A stretch of 64,000 nucleotides of DNA from an uncultured bacterium (GTDB lineage Bacteria; Cyanobacteriota; Vampirovibrionia; Gastranaerophilales; Gastranaerophilaceae), in NCBI GenBank assembly GCA_950022695.1, contig CATLLN010000002.1, positions 326,520-390,519 on the forward strand. Reading direction: 5' to 3'. The notes beneath the pieces were generated by a model, which was not told the DNA's origin, searched no databases, and saw nothing but the letters and a program-made list of their open reading frames with translations. This document shows, piece after piece, positions 26,172 to 35,373 of this stretch (position 1 is the first letter of the stretch; every line of letters starts with the position of its first letter). Both the position numbers and the translations under genes were made by a program.

Positions 26172-27203
26172 TTAAGGTTTTATTAAAAACTTCACAGCTT
26201 TTCCTTCAATATGCTGCATCATAGCGTATTCGACTTTGTCAAGCGGCAGAGTATCTGTGATAAGTTTTTCGACTTCCACATCACCTGATGCAATATAATC
26301 CAGTGCTTTCCTGAAATATTTAGGAGTATGATGGAAAACACTCATCATTTTAATATCGCCATAATGCATTTTTGTCGTATCAAAAGTCACTGTAGAACCG
26401 GATTTACAGCCGCCAAAAAAGTGGACTGTACCGCCCGGTCTTACACAATCAAAAATTTGTTCCCAAATCTCAGGTAATCCGACACATTCGATTGCAACAT
26501 CAAGCCCTTTACCTTCACAAGAAAATTCTTTAAATATTTTTACAGGATTAGGGTATTTTTTCAAATCAATAATTTCATCAGCATGCGCAAAATCTTCTGC
26601 GGCTTTAAGTTTCATAGGATTTCTTCCTGCAACAATTACGCGCGCTCCCATAAGTTTTGCAATACGGGCAAACATCAGCCCGATAGGTCCAATTCCGATG
26701 ATTCCGACAGTATCACCCGGTTTGATTCCTGTACGTTCAGCTCCGTGAACAACATTTGCTAAAGGTTCACAAAATGCCGCCCGTTCAAAACTTAAATCAT
26801 CAGGTAAAATAAGCATATTTTTCTTTACAATTCTCGCAGGAACTGTAATATATTCAGCATAAGCCCCGTTTAGTAAATTTAAATTTTCACACAAATTATA
26901 TTCTTCGTGCTTGCAGTAAAAACATTCTCCGCAAGGTGCAGAATTTGCGGCAACGACTCTGTCACCGGGTTTAACGTTTTCGACCCCCCGTCCAACTTTT
27001 TCAACAATTCCGGCAAACTCATGCCCGAAACCAGACGGAACTTCCTTAATCAAAACAGGATGACCGCGGCGAAATGTTTTTACATCCGTTCCACAAGTCA
27101 AAGCAGCCATAACCTTTACAACAACTTCACCATCTTCAGGCGGTTTTACCATTACTTCCTCATATCTGATATCTTGTGGTCCGTAATATTGAATCGCTTT
27201 CAT
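26172..27203 (-). CDS. zinc-dependent medium-chain dehydrogenase (sugar/polyol type)
   Basis: This 343-residue MDR-family enzyme has the catalytic zinc site TCGTD and GHEFAG, the structural zinc site CGECFYCKHEEYNLC, and the nucleotide-binding GIGPIGLM. It resembles sorbitol/threonine-type dehydrogenases. It is encoded 14 bp after a second MDR enzyme and therefore in the same operon. The two may oxidise or reduce related sugar or polyol substrates, which is inference. The substrate is not identifiable from sequence. Confidence 0.83.
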   Translation of the reverse strand: MKAIQYYGPQDIRYEEVMVKPPEDGEVVVKVMAALTCGTDVKTFRRGHPVLIKEVPSGFGHEFAGIVEKVGRGVENVKPGDRVVAANSAPCGECFYCKHEEYNLCENLNLLNGAYAEYITVPARIVKKNMLILPDDLSFERAAFCEPLANVVHGAERTGIKPGDTVGIIGIGPIGLMFARIAKLMGARVIVAGRNPMKLKAAEDFAHADEIIDLKKYPNPVKIFKEFSCEGKGLDVAIECVGLPEIWEQIFDCVRPGGTVHFFGGCKSGSTVTFDTTKMHYGDIKMMSVFHHTPKYFRKALDYIASGDVEVEKLITDTLPLDKVEYAMMQHIEGKAVKFLIKP

Positions 27204-27217
27204 AATTTCATAATTTC

Positions 27218-28198
27218 CTAATTTATTTTTATATATGCCTTTAATATTTTATTTTCTACAGTATCATTAATTGCCTTTTGAACTTTTTCAAGCGGGTAAA
27301 TAGTAGATAATCCAGAAACTTTTACCTCTTTTTTCGCCAGCAACTCCAAGGAATCTTTTAAATCAGCCGGGGCAGGTGAATAACTGCCTAATACAGTTAA
27401 TTCACGATAATAAATTTCATTATTTGCATAACCCATATTTTGCGGAGTGCTTGAAAAAACTAAAATTTTGCCACCATCACGAACAAATTTTAACGCTGTA
27501 TCAATAGCTCTATCCGAACCGGATGTCATAAATATTCCATCAGCTTTAATACTGTCACACATTTCAGGCAAAACAAATGCTTCTATCCCAAGATTTTTGA
27601 GTATCTGAACACGCGAAGCTATCAAATCGCACCCGATAACGTTCATTCCGAGAGCCTTTAAAGCTTGCGCCATCAAAATTCCTATTGAACCCAATCCGAT
27701 AACAAGCGCTGTTGAATTTTGTCTTAACCCTGCACGCTTCACAGCTCGAATACAGCACCCTAAAGGTTCATAAAAAGCGGCTTCATCATCTGTAAGATTT
27801 TCAGGCTTCAAATAAGCGACATTTTGCAAATGTTCTTCCGAAACAAAAACAAGTTCACTAAACCCGCCCGGACGAATATTAGTTTCCTTAAAATGTCTGC
27901 ACATTGAAACATTTCCGTTCTTACAGTATTCACACTTACCGCAAGGAATATGATGCGATGTCACTATTACATCATCTTTTTTAAAATCAGTTTCCGAATC
28001 AATTGCAACAACCTTTGCAACAATTTCATGTCCTAAAACAGTCCCGTTTTTAACAAGATTATGCTTTAGTTTCACAATATCAGAACCGCACAAACCGCAG
28101 CCCAAAACTTTCACAATCGCACCTTTGCGACCACTCAGTGTTTCATCTTCTCGTTCTTTTACAACAATTATATCGTTTTCAATTTCTGCTGTTTTCAT
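27218..28198 (-). CDS. zinc-dependent medium-chain dehydrogenase, first gene of the pair
   Basis: This 326-residue MDR enzyme has GCGLCGSD, LGHEI, structural zinc cysteines CGKCEYCKNGNVSMC and nucleotide loop GLGSIGI. It is only distantly similar to its partner. AAAGGATT lies before the ATG. A terminator at 28229-28260 separates it from the upstream MFS carrier gene, so co-regulation with the carrier is not required. Confidence 0.83.
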   Translation of the reverse strand: MKTAEIENDIIVVKEREDETLSGRKGAIVKVLGCGLCGSDIVKLKHNLVKNGTVLGHEIVAKVVAIDSETDFKKDDVIVTSHHIPCGKCEYCKNGNVSMCRHFKETNIRPGGFSELVFVSEEHLQNVAYLKPENLTDDEAAFYEPLGCCIRAVKRAGLRQNSTALVIGLGSIGILMAQALKALGMNVIGCDLIASRVQILKNLGIEAFVLPEMCDSIKADGIFMTSGSDRAIDTALKFVRDGGKILVFSSTPQNMGYANNEIYYRELTVLGSYSPAPADLKDSLELLAKKEVKVSGLSTIYPLEKVQKAINDTVENKILKAYIKIN

Positions 28199-28228
28199 AT
28201 TAATAATCCTTTACTCAGATTTTAACAC

Positions 28229-28260
28229 AAAGGCGGCGGATTAAAATATCCGCCGCCTTT
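28229..28260 (-). terminator. terminator of the MFS carrier gene
   Basis: AAAGGCGGCGGAT (28229-28241) pairs with ATCCGCCGCCTTT (28248-28260) around a six-base loop. On the minus strand it follows the carrier stop codon and separates it from the dehydrogenase genes. Confidence 0.8.
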
Positions 28261-28276
28261 GTTATTATTAATAAAA

Positions 28277-29689
28277 TTATGCTTTTTTCGCATCTTTTTT
28301 ATATTCATCAATTGCAAGAATTGAGCAAATAATTAAACAAATTACCCCTGAAACTAACCAGAAATAAATTGCACCGTCCCAGTTTTGTGCACCGTTTTTA
28401 CCAAGTTTATCTACTAAGAAACCTGTACCTGTAGCTGATAAAAATGCACCAACATAACCGAATGTTCCGGTAAAACCTGAAGCTGCTGATGCTACTTTTT
28501 TAGAACTTGATTCAACTGCACAAAGCCCGCCAATCATCATTTGAGGACCATATGTAAACGCCCCCAATAAACCAATAATTACGTAGTTTAACTGATTAAT
28601 TGTATTGAATTTCAATGCAATAATAGCTAAAATTACACCAACTAAATAAATAAGGTTAACCGGTGCTCTTTTGCCCTTGAATAATTTATCTGAAACAATA
28701 CCTGCACACATTGTACCAACTATACCCACAAGTGGTAATGATGCAATCATGCCTGTTGCTTCCTGAAGCCCGATACCTTTAGCATTTTTCAAATACATAA
28801 TCATCCAGTCTTCTGCACCGAATCTGATAATGTAAACGAAAATATAAGCTATAGCAAGAAGCCAAATTGTTTTATTACATAAAACATATTTTTTGAAAAT
28901 CTGAACATAAGACATTTCGTCTTCTTCTTTTTTCTCGTCAGCAGATTGAACTTTTACTGGTTCATTTCTGTAAACTTCAACATCCGGCAAGCCCATAGAC
29001 TGCGGTCTGTCACGAAGCACGAAGAACAAAGAAATTGCAGTAATTGCAGCTAATGTACCCGGAACTAAAAATGCAGCTCTCCAACCAAAGTGAGCAGCAA
29101 TAAAACCTGCGATAATGAAACTTAAGAAAGTACCTGTTTGGTGAGAACAAGACCACGCAGCCCATTTTGTTCCACGTTCAGAGTTTGAATACCAGTAAGT
29201 CAAACTTTTAGCAACTGCAGGGAATCCTGCTGATTGAAACCAACCAGAAACACCCCATAAAAACGCTAAAGTCCATAACAATACCATTGCAAAAACTTTA
29301 GGGCTTAAACCTAAAAGTCCAATAGCATTAGGAGCTAAAGCAAATGCAATATTTGCAAGAGCTGTCATTAAAAGTGCTGTCGGGAAAAATTTTCTAACAT
29401 CTGAACCGTCAGCCAATACACCGTTTACAAACTTACCGATACCGTAAGTTAAATAAAGTGAACTTCCCAATAAACCCAGTTCAGTTGCTGAATAATGGAA
29501 TTCATCCATAATTCCCGGCAATGCTACCGCAATATTTTTCTTACACAAATAAAAAATTGTATAACCAATAAAACAGCCAATAAACATTCTTAAACGCCAA
29601 TGTTTATACATTGAATCAACTTTAGCAGAATCCTGAATAGGTTCAGCTATCGGAGGCTCTTTAAAAAATGCCCCTAGTTTTTTTAACAT
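28277..29689 (-). CDS. organophosphate:phosphate antiporter-type MFS carrier (GlpT/UhpC-like)
   Basis: This 470-residue MFS protein has twelve hydrophobic segments. The region RMFIGCFIGYTIFYLCKKN, the loop GIGKFVNGVLADGSDVRKF and WFQSAGFPAVAKSL match the organophosphate:phosphate antiporter family (GlpT, UhpT, UhpC). Such carriers import sugar phosphates or glycerol-3-phosphate in exchange for phosphate. The exact substrate cannot be assigned. AGGAGA precedes the ATG, and the gene starts 12 bp after the exonuclease gene stop. Confidence 0.85.
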   Translation of the reverse strand: MLKKLGAFFKEPPIAEPIQDSAKVDSMYKHWRLRMFIGCFIGYTIFYLCKKNIAVALPGIMDEFHYSATELGLLGSSLYLTYGIGKFVNGVLADGSDVRKFFPTALLMTALANIAFALAPNAIGLLGLSPKVFAMVLLWTLAFLWGVSGWFQSAGFPAVAKSLTYWYSNSERGTKWAAWSCSHQTGTFLSFIIAGFIAAHFGWRAAFLVPGTLAAITAISLFFVLRDRPQSMGLPDVEVYRNEPVKVQSADEKKEEDEMSYVQIFKKYVLCNKTIWLLAIAYIFVYIIRFGAEDWMIMYLKNAKGIGLQEATGMIASLPLVGIVGTMCAGIVSDKLFKGKRAPVNLIYLVGVILAIIALKFNTINQLNYVIIGLLGAFTYGPQMMIGGLCAVESSSKKVASAASGFTGTFGYVGAFLSATGTGFLVDKLGKNGAQNWDGAIYFWLVSGVICLIICSILAIDEYKKDAKKA

Positions 29690-29701
29690 AATTGTTTTCT
29701 C

Positions 29702-30622
29702 CTACTTATTGTTATTCCTAATCACTTGAATATTTCTTGTTTCGGTAAGCTCCTGTCTGGCATTTTTGATAATTTCTCTTTTTTCATCATCCAAGCTTTT
29801 ACCGTTAACCAGTCTGTCTATAAATCCTGAATTAATTTTTACAGCTTTTTCTAACGCACCGATTTCTTCTAATATCGGTTTTATTGTTTCAAAATCATAC
29901 CCGAAAGACTGTTTTGAATTGTAAACGAGCATATCACCTTCCTGAGATGTAATAGGTGCACCGCCCTGTTCAAAATAAAGTTTAAATACAGACTTTAAAT
30001 CCTGCATTTCAGACTGTAATGTAGAAACTGTATTTTGTAAACGCAAAAATCTTTCAAACAGATACTCTACATTTTCTAACTGTTTATTTTCCCAATCGTA
30101 CTTTTGAATATATAATTTTTTCAATTTCGGATATGCAAGCGCTAATCCCATAGTATCACCCATTGCACGGTGATGATCTTTTAATTCAACCTTAAACTTT
30201 TGAGTTAAAGCATTAAGTCCGTGAGCATCAAGTTCAGGGTAAATTTCCTTAAACATTTGCTGAGTATCAATACGCTCATTTTTTATTTCTTCACCTGTAA
30301 CTCTTTTTGCAGCCTCATTGATAAAAGAATAATCAAATATAGCATTATGAGCTACAATTGGGTAATCACCGATAAATTCCAAAATTTTTGGCATAGCTTC
30401 AGATTCTGTTGGTGCATCTTCAACCATTTCGGCTGTAATACCATGAATAGCAATACTCGATTTTCTTATATGCTGTTCCGGATTTATAAGAGTCTGAAAT
30501 TCGTCTTTAATCTTGCCGTTTTCTAATCTAACAGCAGCAAACTCAACCATTTTTTCTCTTGTGAAATCCAAGCCCGTTGTTTCAGTATCTAAAACTATCT
30601 CTATTACTTTTTTTCTAGCCAT
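29702..30622 (-). CDS. DnaQ-like DEDDh 3'-5' exonuclease
   Basis: This 306-residue protein has an N-terminal exonuclease domain with DTETTGL, HNAIFDYSFI and HRAMGD, the three Exo motifs of the epsilon/PolC proofreading family. The C-terminal 120 residues form a coiled-coil-like extension (LERFLRLQNTVSTLQSEMQDL core FLRLQNTVSTLQ) of unknown role. It could be the proofreading subunit or a stand-alone repair exonuclease. GATAGGA precedes the ATG. It is co-directional with the carrier, 12 bp apart. Confidence 0.85.
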   Translation of the reverse strand: MARKKVIEIVLDTETTGLDFTREKMVEFAAVRLENGKIKDEFQTLINPEQHIRKSSIAIHGITAEMVEDAPTESEAMPKILEFIGDYPIVAHNAIFDYSFINEAAKRVTGEEIKNERIDTQQMFKEIYPELDAHGLNALTQKFKVELKDHHRAMGDTMGLALAYPKLKKLYIQKYDWENKQLENVEYLFERFLRLQNTVSTLQSEMQDLKSVFKLYFEQGGAPITSQEGDMLVYNSKQSFGYDFETIKPILEEIGALEKAVKINSGFIDRLVNGKSLDDEKREIIKNARQELTETRNIQVIRNNNK

Positions 30623-30716
30623 ATTCCTATCCTACGTAGTCTTCATATAGATAATAGCACAAAAGTTTTTTCTATGATAATATTGTGAAGTGTAATTTAA
30701 TATATGGGGTATAATT

Positions 30717-31040
30717 ATGGGAAATGTTATTAATATCAACGATGAAAATTTTGAATCTGAAGTTACAAATTCAACAATCCCACTGGTCGTAGATTTTTGG
30801 GCTACCTGGTGCGGACCTTGCAGAAAACTTTCACCGTTAGTTGATGAAATCGCGCAAGCTTACGATGGTAAAGTTAAGTTCGCAAAAGTAAATGTAGAAG
30901 AATCTATTGAAACTGCAAAAAAATATTCAATAAGCGGGCTTCCAAGTCTTTTAATATTTAAAAATGGTGAAGCTGTTGAACGTATGACAGGTCTTATGCC
31001 AAAATCAACTATAATTTCTAACATTGAAAAACATATCTAA
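30717..31040 (+). CDS. trxA: thioredoxin
   Basis: This 107-residue thioredoxin has active site WCGPC (Cys32, Cys35), VDFWATWC, the cis-proline loop SGLPSLLIF and the C-terminal helix. It is divergent from the exonuclease gene. It lies just upstream of a reverse rubrerythrin but with its own terminator-free gap and a separate promoter for the latter. It keeps cytoplasmic thiols reduced and is commonly part of oxygen-stress defence in anaerobes. Confidence 0.92.
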   Translation: MGNVININDENFESEVTNSTIPLVVDFWATWCGPCRKLSPLVDEIAQAYDGKVKFAKVNVEESIETAKKYSISGLPSLLIFKNGEAVERMTGLMPKSTIISNIEKHI

Positions 31041-31062
31041 GAAAAATGGTAATAATTCCCAC

Positions 31063-31090
31063 TTTACAAAAATTTTTAATTTGTTATAAT
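31063..31090 (+). promoter_or_regulatory. promoter of the reverse rubrerythrin gene
   Basis: TTTACA (31063-31068), a 16-bp spacer and TATAAT (31085-31090) lie 47 bp before the ATG. TTTACAAA at 31063 and TTTGTAAA just past the -10 box form an inverted repeat that flanks the promoter and could bind a repressor. Confidence 0.45.
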
Positions 31091-31136
31091 AAAATTTGTA
31101 AAACCAATAAAAAATTTATTAAAGAAAGGCGGAACG

Positions 31137-31673
31137 ATGAAATACGTATGTACAGTTTGCGGTTGGTCAACAGAAGCAGATAAAGCACCTGAAAGATGTC
31201 CTTTATGCGGAGCTACAACATTTAAAGAAATCGGCGGCGGAGAAAAAACTTACGCTTGCGAACACAATGTTGGCGACGGAAAAGTTGAAGATGCAGAAAT
31301 TATGGAAGGCTTAAGAGCTAACTTTAACGGAGAATGCACAGAAGTAGGTATGTACCTTGCAATGGCAAGAGTTGCTGAAAGAGAAGGTTATCCTGAAGTT
31401 GCTGAAGCTTACAAAAGATATGCTTACGAAGAAGCTGAACACGCAGCAAAATTTGCTGAATTATTAGGCGAAGTTGTTACAAATTCAACTAAGAAAAACT
31501 TAGAATTAAGAGCTGATGCTGAACACGGCGCTTGCGAAGGTAAATTAGCTATCGCAAAAAGAGCTAAAGAACTTGGATATGATGCAATTCACGATACAGT
31601 TCACGAAATGGCTAAAGATGAAGCTCGTCACGGCAAAGGTTTTGACGGTCTTTTAAAAAGATATTTCAGCTAA
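31137..31673 (+). CDS. reverse rubrerythrin / NADH peroxidase-type protein
   Basis: In this 178-residue protein the rubredoxin domain comes first (CTVCGW, CPLCGA, residues 5-24) and the diiron four-helix domain second ([32 protein letters not shown]). This reversed order is known from clostridial reverse rubrerythrins, which reduce hydrogen peroxide and oxygen with NADH-derived electrons. AAAGGCGGAA precedes the ATG. It complements the classical rubrerythrin at 7811 and the thioredoxin directly upstream. Confidence 0.9.
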   Translation: MKYVCTVCGWSTEADKAPERCPLCGATTFKEIGGGEKTYACEHNVGDGKVEDAEIMEGLRANFNGECTEVGMYLAMARVAEREGYPEVAEAYKRYAYEEAEHAAKFAELLGEVVTNSTKKNLELRADAEHGACEGKLAIAKRAKELGYDAIHDTVHEMAKDEARHGKGFDGLLKRYFS

Positions 31674-31714
31674 GTAAAAAGATTCCGACTAACAGATCGG
31701 AATGACAAAATACA

Positions 31715-31744
31715 GGCGGCGGTTTTTTAAAACCCGCCGCTTTT
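31715..31744 (+). terminator. terminator after reverse rubrerythrin
   Basis: GGCGGCGG and CCCGCCGC form a GC-rich stem with an AT-rich upper part (31715-31740), followed by TTTT. A smaller hairpin, ATTCCGA/TCGGAAT, sits just before it. Confidence 0.75.
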
Positions 31745-31761
31745 ATATTAACTATTTACCC

Positions 31762-32469
31762 CTATATATTTGCTCCGCCATCATTTTTTATTTTATCAAT
31801 AACTTTTTTGGAACCATCAACCTGTTTTGTATATTCAAGAACAAATGCTGTCGCTTCCTGATCGCGTGCTATAGCTTCTTTTAAAGAAATTATTTCTTCC
31901 ATTGAAAACCTTTTCATAGCATCATCCGAGTTATCAAACAAAAAGGTTTTAAAATTCTGCTGGACATCAGGTTCAAACCCCGGAAGCCCGGATTTTAAAG
32001 AATACCATCGGTAAAAATTATGAAGCATGTAAAATTTATCAATCACACCATCGCGCAATACAAACATTGCCGGAGTTTTAAAACTTATCCCCCGACCTGT
32101 CACAATACTCAAATAAAAAGCTTCAACCCCACGTTTTTCATAAATCAAACCTTCTTCTTCTTTTATAAGATTTAGAATTTTATCAGCATTAGTAATTTTA
32201 TAAACAGGTGTTTTTGCAGCTTTTACATAAGCCAAAAGTTCATCAGGATTACAATTTGTTTTTTTTACAATTGATGAGACATTTTCTTTAACTTCATCAA
32301 CTAATTTTAATGTTTCACTGTTGAGAATTAAATCAGCAGCACCTCCGATTACTTTTTTAGAGGTTTTATTTGTAAAACTTTTCTTTGTAGTCTTTTTTAG
32401 CTTTTCTTGTAAATCTTTTTCTTTTAATGACAAAAAGAAATATTTTATTTTTTTGAACATTTCACTCAT
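31762..32469 (-). CDS. hypothetical protein
   Basis: This 235-residue protein has a very basic N-terminal 45 residues (KKTTKKSFTNKTSKK), no clear signal peptide and a mixed alpha/beta remainder with several aromatic residues (FYMLHNFYRWYSLKSG). I recognise no family. It lies convergent to the reverse rubrerythrin and downstream of pepA, with a terminator between. The ribosome site is weak. Confidence 0.55.
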   Translation of the reverse strand: MSEMFKKIKYFFLSLKEKDLQEKLKKTTKKSFTNKTSKKVIGGAADLILNSETLKLVDEVKENVSSIVKKTNCNPDELLAYVKAAKTPVYKITNADKILNLIKEEEGLIYEKRGVEAFYLSIVTGRGISFKTPAMFVLRDGVIDKFYMLHNFYRWYSLKSGLPGFEPDVQQNFKTFLFDNSDDAMKRFSMEEIISLKEAIARDQEATAFVLEYTKQVDGSKKVIDKIKNDGGANI

Positions 32470-32518
32470 AAAGGAAGTATAAGTTATTTTAAAAAATTTT
32501 CACACATCCATATATATG

Positions 32519-32541
32519 AAAAAGAGCCCTAAAGGGCTCTT
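32519..32541 (-). terminator. terminator of pepA
   Basis: AGAGCCCT and AGGGCTCT pair around two bases, and the minus strand continues with five T. The hairpin touches the pepA stop codon. Confidence 0.7.
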
Positions 32542-33936
32542 TTAAAATGACATTATATAGCTTAAAAGTGTTCTAACTCCGACACCGGTCGCACCTTTAG
32601 AGAATCCTTTTTGAGGTTTATCCAAAAACGCAGTGCCTGCAACATCAAGGTGAGCCCACTTAACATTATCTGTAACAAATTCTTTTAAGAACATACCTGC
32701 TGCAGAAGCTCCACCGTATCTTGTTCCCGTATTTTTCATATCTGCAACATCACTATTCATGTTATCGCGGTATTCCTGCCACATAGGAAGTTGCCAGAAC
32801 TTTTCGCCTGTATATTCACCAATTTTAGCAATATCTTTAACAAATTCATCATTGTTACCCATAATACCTGATGCAGCAGAGCCGAGCGCAACCATACAAG
32901 CACCTGTCAATGTTGCGATATCAATAACTTCATCAACACCAAGTTCACAAGCATAACAAAGTGCATCAGCTAATGTTAATCTGCCCTCGGCATCTGTATT
33001 ATCTACTTCAATAGTTTTACCGTTTTTAGCAGTAACAATGTCACCCGGTTTGAATGAGTTTCCGGAAGGCATATTTTCGCAAGCCGCAATTATACCGTGA
33101 ACCTCAATATTAGGCTGAATTTTGTTCAAAACTTTCATAATACCTAATACACAAGCCGAACCGGACATATCATCTTTCATATTAAGCATTGATGCTGCAG
33201 GCTTAATATCAAGTCCGCCGCTGTCAAAGCATAAACCTTTACCAATAATTGCAATACGTTTTTTTGGATTTTCACAAGAATATTTCATATGAATAAATTT
33301 AGGCGGCTGATTGCTTCCTTGAGCTACTGCAAGATATGCCCCCATACCCATTTCACGGATTTGTTCTTCTTCATAAACTGTAGTTTCCAACCCTTCAAAA
33401 CCTTGTGCAATTTCTGCCAATTTTGAAGGTGTTGCAAATGCCGCAGGTTCATTTGCCAGATTTCTTGCAAGTTTCATTGCTTCTGATACATATTCGGCGA
33501 TTTTTATATCGTTTGTAACCTTTGAAATATAAACCTCAGAAATTCTGTGTTCTTTTTTAGTTTTATACTTATCAAAATGATAATTTACAATAGATGTTGC
33601 TATAAGTGTCGGGATTCCGAAAGCTGAATTTGTATCAATATCAAAAGCTATAGATTTTGCTTTTAATTCAAGACATTTTTTTACAGCTTTTACAATACTT
33701 TCTCTAATTACATTATTATCAAGTTTTTGTTCATCACCAAACCCGACGGCAAGAGCATAAGTTGACGGGAATTCATTTCTTGTATGAATCAGAAAAATTT
33801 CTCCCGGTTTACCTTTGAAAGTATCAGGTGCATACTTATTCACAAGCGGATTAGAAGTCAATTCGCCTTCAAATTTATTAACTATCAAAACATCGCAAGA
33901 CACATCTCTTGTACTGTCAACAACTTTTATTTCCAT
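32542..33936 (-). CDS. pepA: leucyl aminopeptidase (M17)
   Basis: This 464-residue cytosolic aminopeptidase has the metal and active-site segments GKGLCFDSGGLDIKPA, MKDDMSGSA and the family signature NTDAEGRL. GATGVGVRTLL closes the C-terminus. It removes N-terminal residues from peptides using two metal ions, typically as a hexamer. The ATG at 33936 has GGAGAG 7 nt upstream, and the longer frame from 33972 lacks one. The gene starts 37 bp after the TPR protein gene and may be co-transcribed with it. Confidence 0.92.
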   Translation of the reverse strand: MEIKVVDSTRDVSCDVLIVNKFEGELTSNPLVNKYAPDTFKGKPGEIFLIHTRNEFPSTYALAVGFGDEQKLDNNVIRESIVKAVKKCLELKAKSIAFDIDTNSAFGIPTLIATSIVNYHFDKYKTKKEHRISEVYISKVTNDIKIAEYVSEAMKLARNLANEPAAFATPSKLAEIAQGFEGLETTVYEEEQIREMGMGAYLAVAQGSNQPPKFIHMKYSCENPKKRIAIIGKGLCFDSGGLDIKPAASMLNMKDDMSGSACVLGIMKVLNKIQPNIEVHGIIAACENMPSGNSFKPGDIVTAKNGKTIEVDNTDAEGRLTLADALCYACELGVDEVIDIATLTGACMVALGSAASGIMGNNDEFVKDIAKIGEYTGEKFWQLPMWQEYRDNMNSDVADMKNTGTRYGGASAAGMFLKEFVTDNVKWAHLDVAGTAFLDKPQKGFSKGATGVGVRTLLSYIMSF

Positions 33937-33973
33937 AATAAACTCTCCTTTTTTGAGTTTATTATAGCACAAA

Positions 33974-35176
33974 TCACCTTACACCGGTACTGTCTTTTTG
34001 TTCAGCATTCATAGATTTTATTGCAAAAGAACGTAAATCGTAAGCTTGCGTATTTTTTTCATCCATTTTTAATACAATATTTAAATCATCAATTGCCGCA
34101 AGGTACAAATTTCTTTTGCAAAATATAATTGCACGCGTCAAATATTTTTCTGAATCCTTATCATCAAGCTGGATTGCCTTATTTAAATCCTGTTCGGCTT
34201 TTTGTAAGTCGCCTTCGGATTTACTGATTAAAGCTCCCCGCTCTGCGTAATAATCAGCATTATCAGGATTCAATTCAATAGCTTTTGCATAATCATCAAG
34301 AGCCGAAGTATATTTATCCAACCTTGAAAAAGCTATTGCTCTTTCATAATAAGCTGAATCATTATCAGGATATAATTCAATTTCTTTTGTAAAATCAAGA
34401 ATGGCTTCTTCGTAATTTTTCAAACCTAAATTAGCAATACCACGGTTGAAATTAGCACGCTTATATGTTGGTTTCATTTCTATAACTTTGGAATAATCCG
34501 AAACAGCTCCTTTGTAGTCTTTCAAATAAAATTTAGCAACTCCGCGATTATTATAAGCATCTATGTTAACAGGGTTTAGCTCAATAACTTTCGAATAATC
34601 TTCTATAGCCCCGTTGTAATCTCCTTTATTACGTTTTGCTATCCCGCGGTTGTAATATGCTAATTCGTTTTTTTCATCCAGTTCAATAACCTTTGAAAAA
34701 TCATCTACTGCTTCATCATACTTATTTAACATAACCTTTGTTGTGCCGCGATTTAAATATGCATTAGAATTTTCGGGATTAATCTCAATTTCTTTTGTAT
34801 AATCTTCTAAAACTTCATCATATGAATTTAAGTTAACCTTTGCTATTGCACGATTGTAATGCAAATTTTCGCGCCCGGGATCAAGCTCAATAGCTTTTGA
34901 ATAATCTAGTACGGCTTCTTTGTATTTACCTGACAAAAATTCAGCATTACCGCGTCCTGTGTAAGAGTCAGGATTTTCGTTATTTAATTGAATAGCTTTA
35001 GTATAAAACTCAATTGATATTTCATACTGTTTATCTTTAAAACTTGTCGCTGCGGCATTTATTAAAACCATTTCTTTTTTCTGTTTTCGGGTCATTTTCC
35101 CCGCGCAATATGCTGGCAAAGCCTGAGCTGTAAGGAAACTCATCAGTATAGCCGCTGTAAAAATCTTTTTTTTCAT
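33974..35176 (-). CDS. exported tetratricopeptide-repeat protein
   Basis: This 400-residue protein has a signal peptide (KKKIFTAAILMSFLTAQALPAYCAG, core AAILMSFLTAQA; cleavage after AYC or AGK) followed by about ten 34-residue TPR units that share the pattern NxxAYYNRGIAKxxLxxYxxAxxDYSKxIELxPxN (shown by AYLNRGTTKVMLNKYDEAV). Such proteins act as scaffolds in the periplasm or at the outer membrane. The cysteine near the cleavage site could be lipidated, but no strict lipobox is seen. The function is unknown. Confidence 0.75.
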   Translation of the reverse strand: MKKKIFTAAILMSFLTAQALPAYCAGKMTRKQKKEMVLINAAATSFKDKQYEISIEFYTKAIQLNNENPDSYTGRGNAEFLSGKYKEAVLDYSKAIELDPGRENLHYNRAIAKVNLNSYDEVLEDYTKEIEINPENSNAYLNRGTTKVMLNKYDEAVDDFSKVIELDEKNELAYYNRGIAKRNKGDYNGAIEDYSKVIELNPVNIDAYNNRGVAKFYLKDYKGAVSDYSKVIEMKPTYKRANFNRGIANLGLKNYEEAILDFTKEIELYPDNDSAYYERAIAFSRLDKYTSALDDYAKAIELNPDNADYYAERGALISKSEGDLQKAEQDLNKAIQLDDKDSEKYLTRAIIFCKRNLYLAAIDDLNIVLKMDEKNTQAYDLRSFAIKSMNAEQKDSTGVR

Positions 35177-35373
35177 AACCATAATTCCAAAGTGTAATAA
35201 AAATTACAACATATCTACAACAATATTATAAACATATGTTTTTGTCAAAAACGGCAATTTTCGACCAAATGTTACATTATGTAAAAAAACTCGCAAAATT
35301 ATCGGAATAACTTAAAGTTAGACTCCTAACATACCGATAACATAATTGTATAAATCAAAAGGTTAAAGGACAA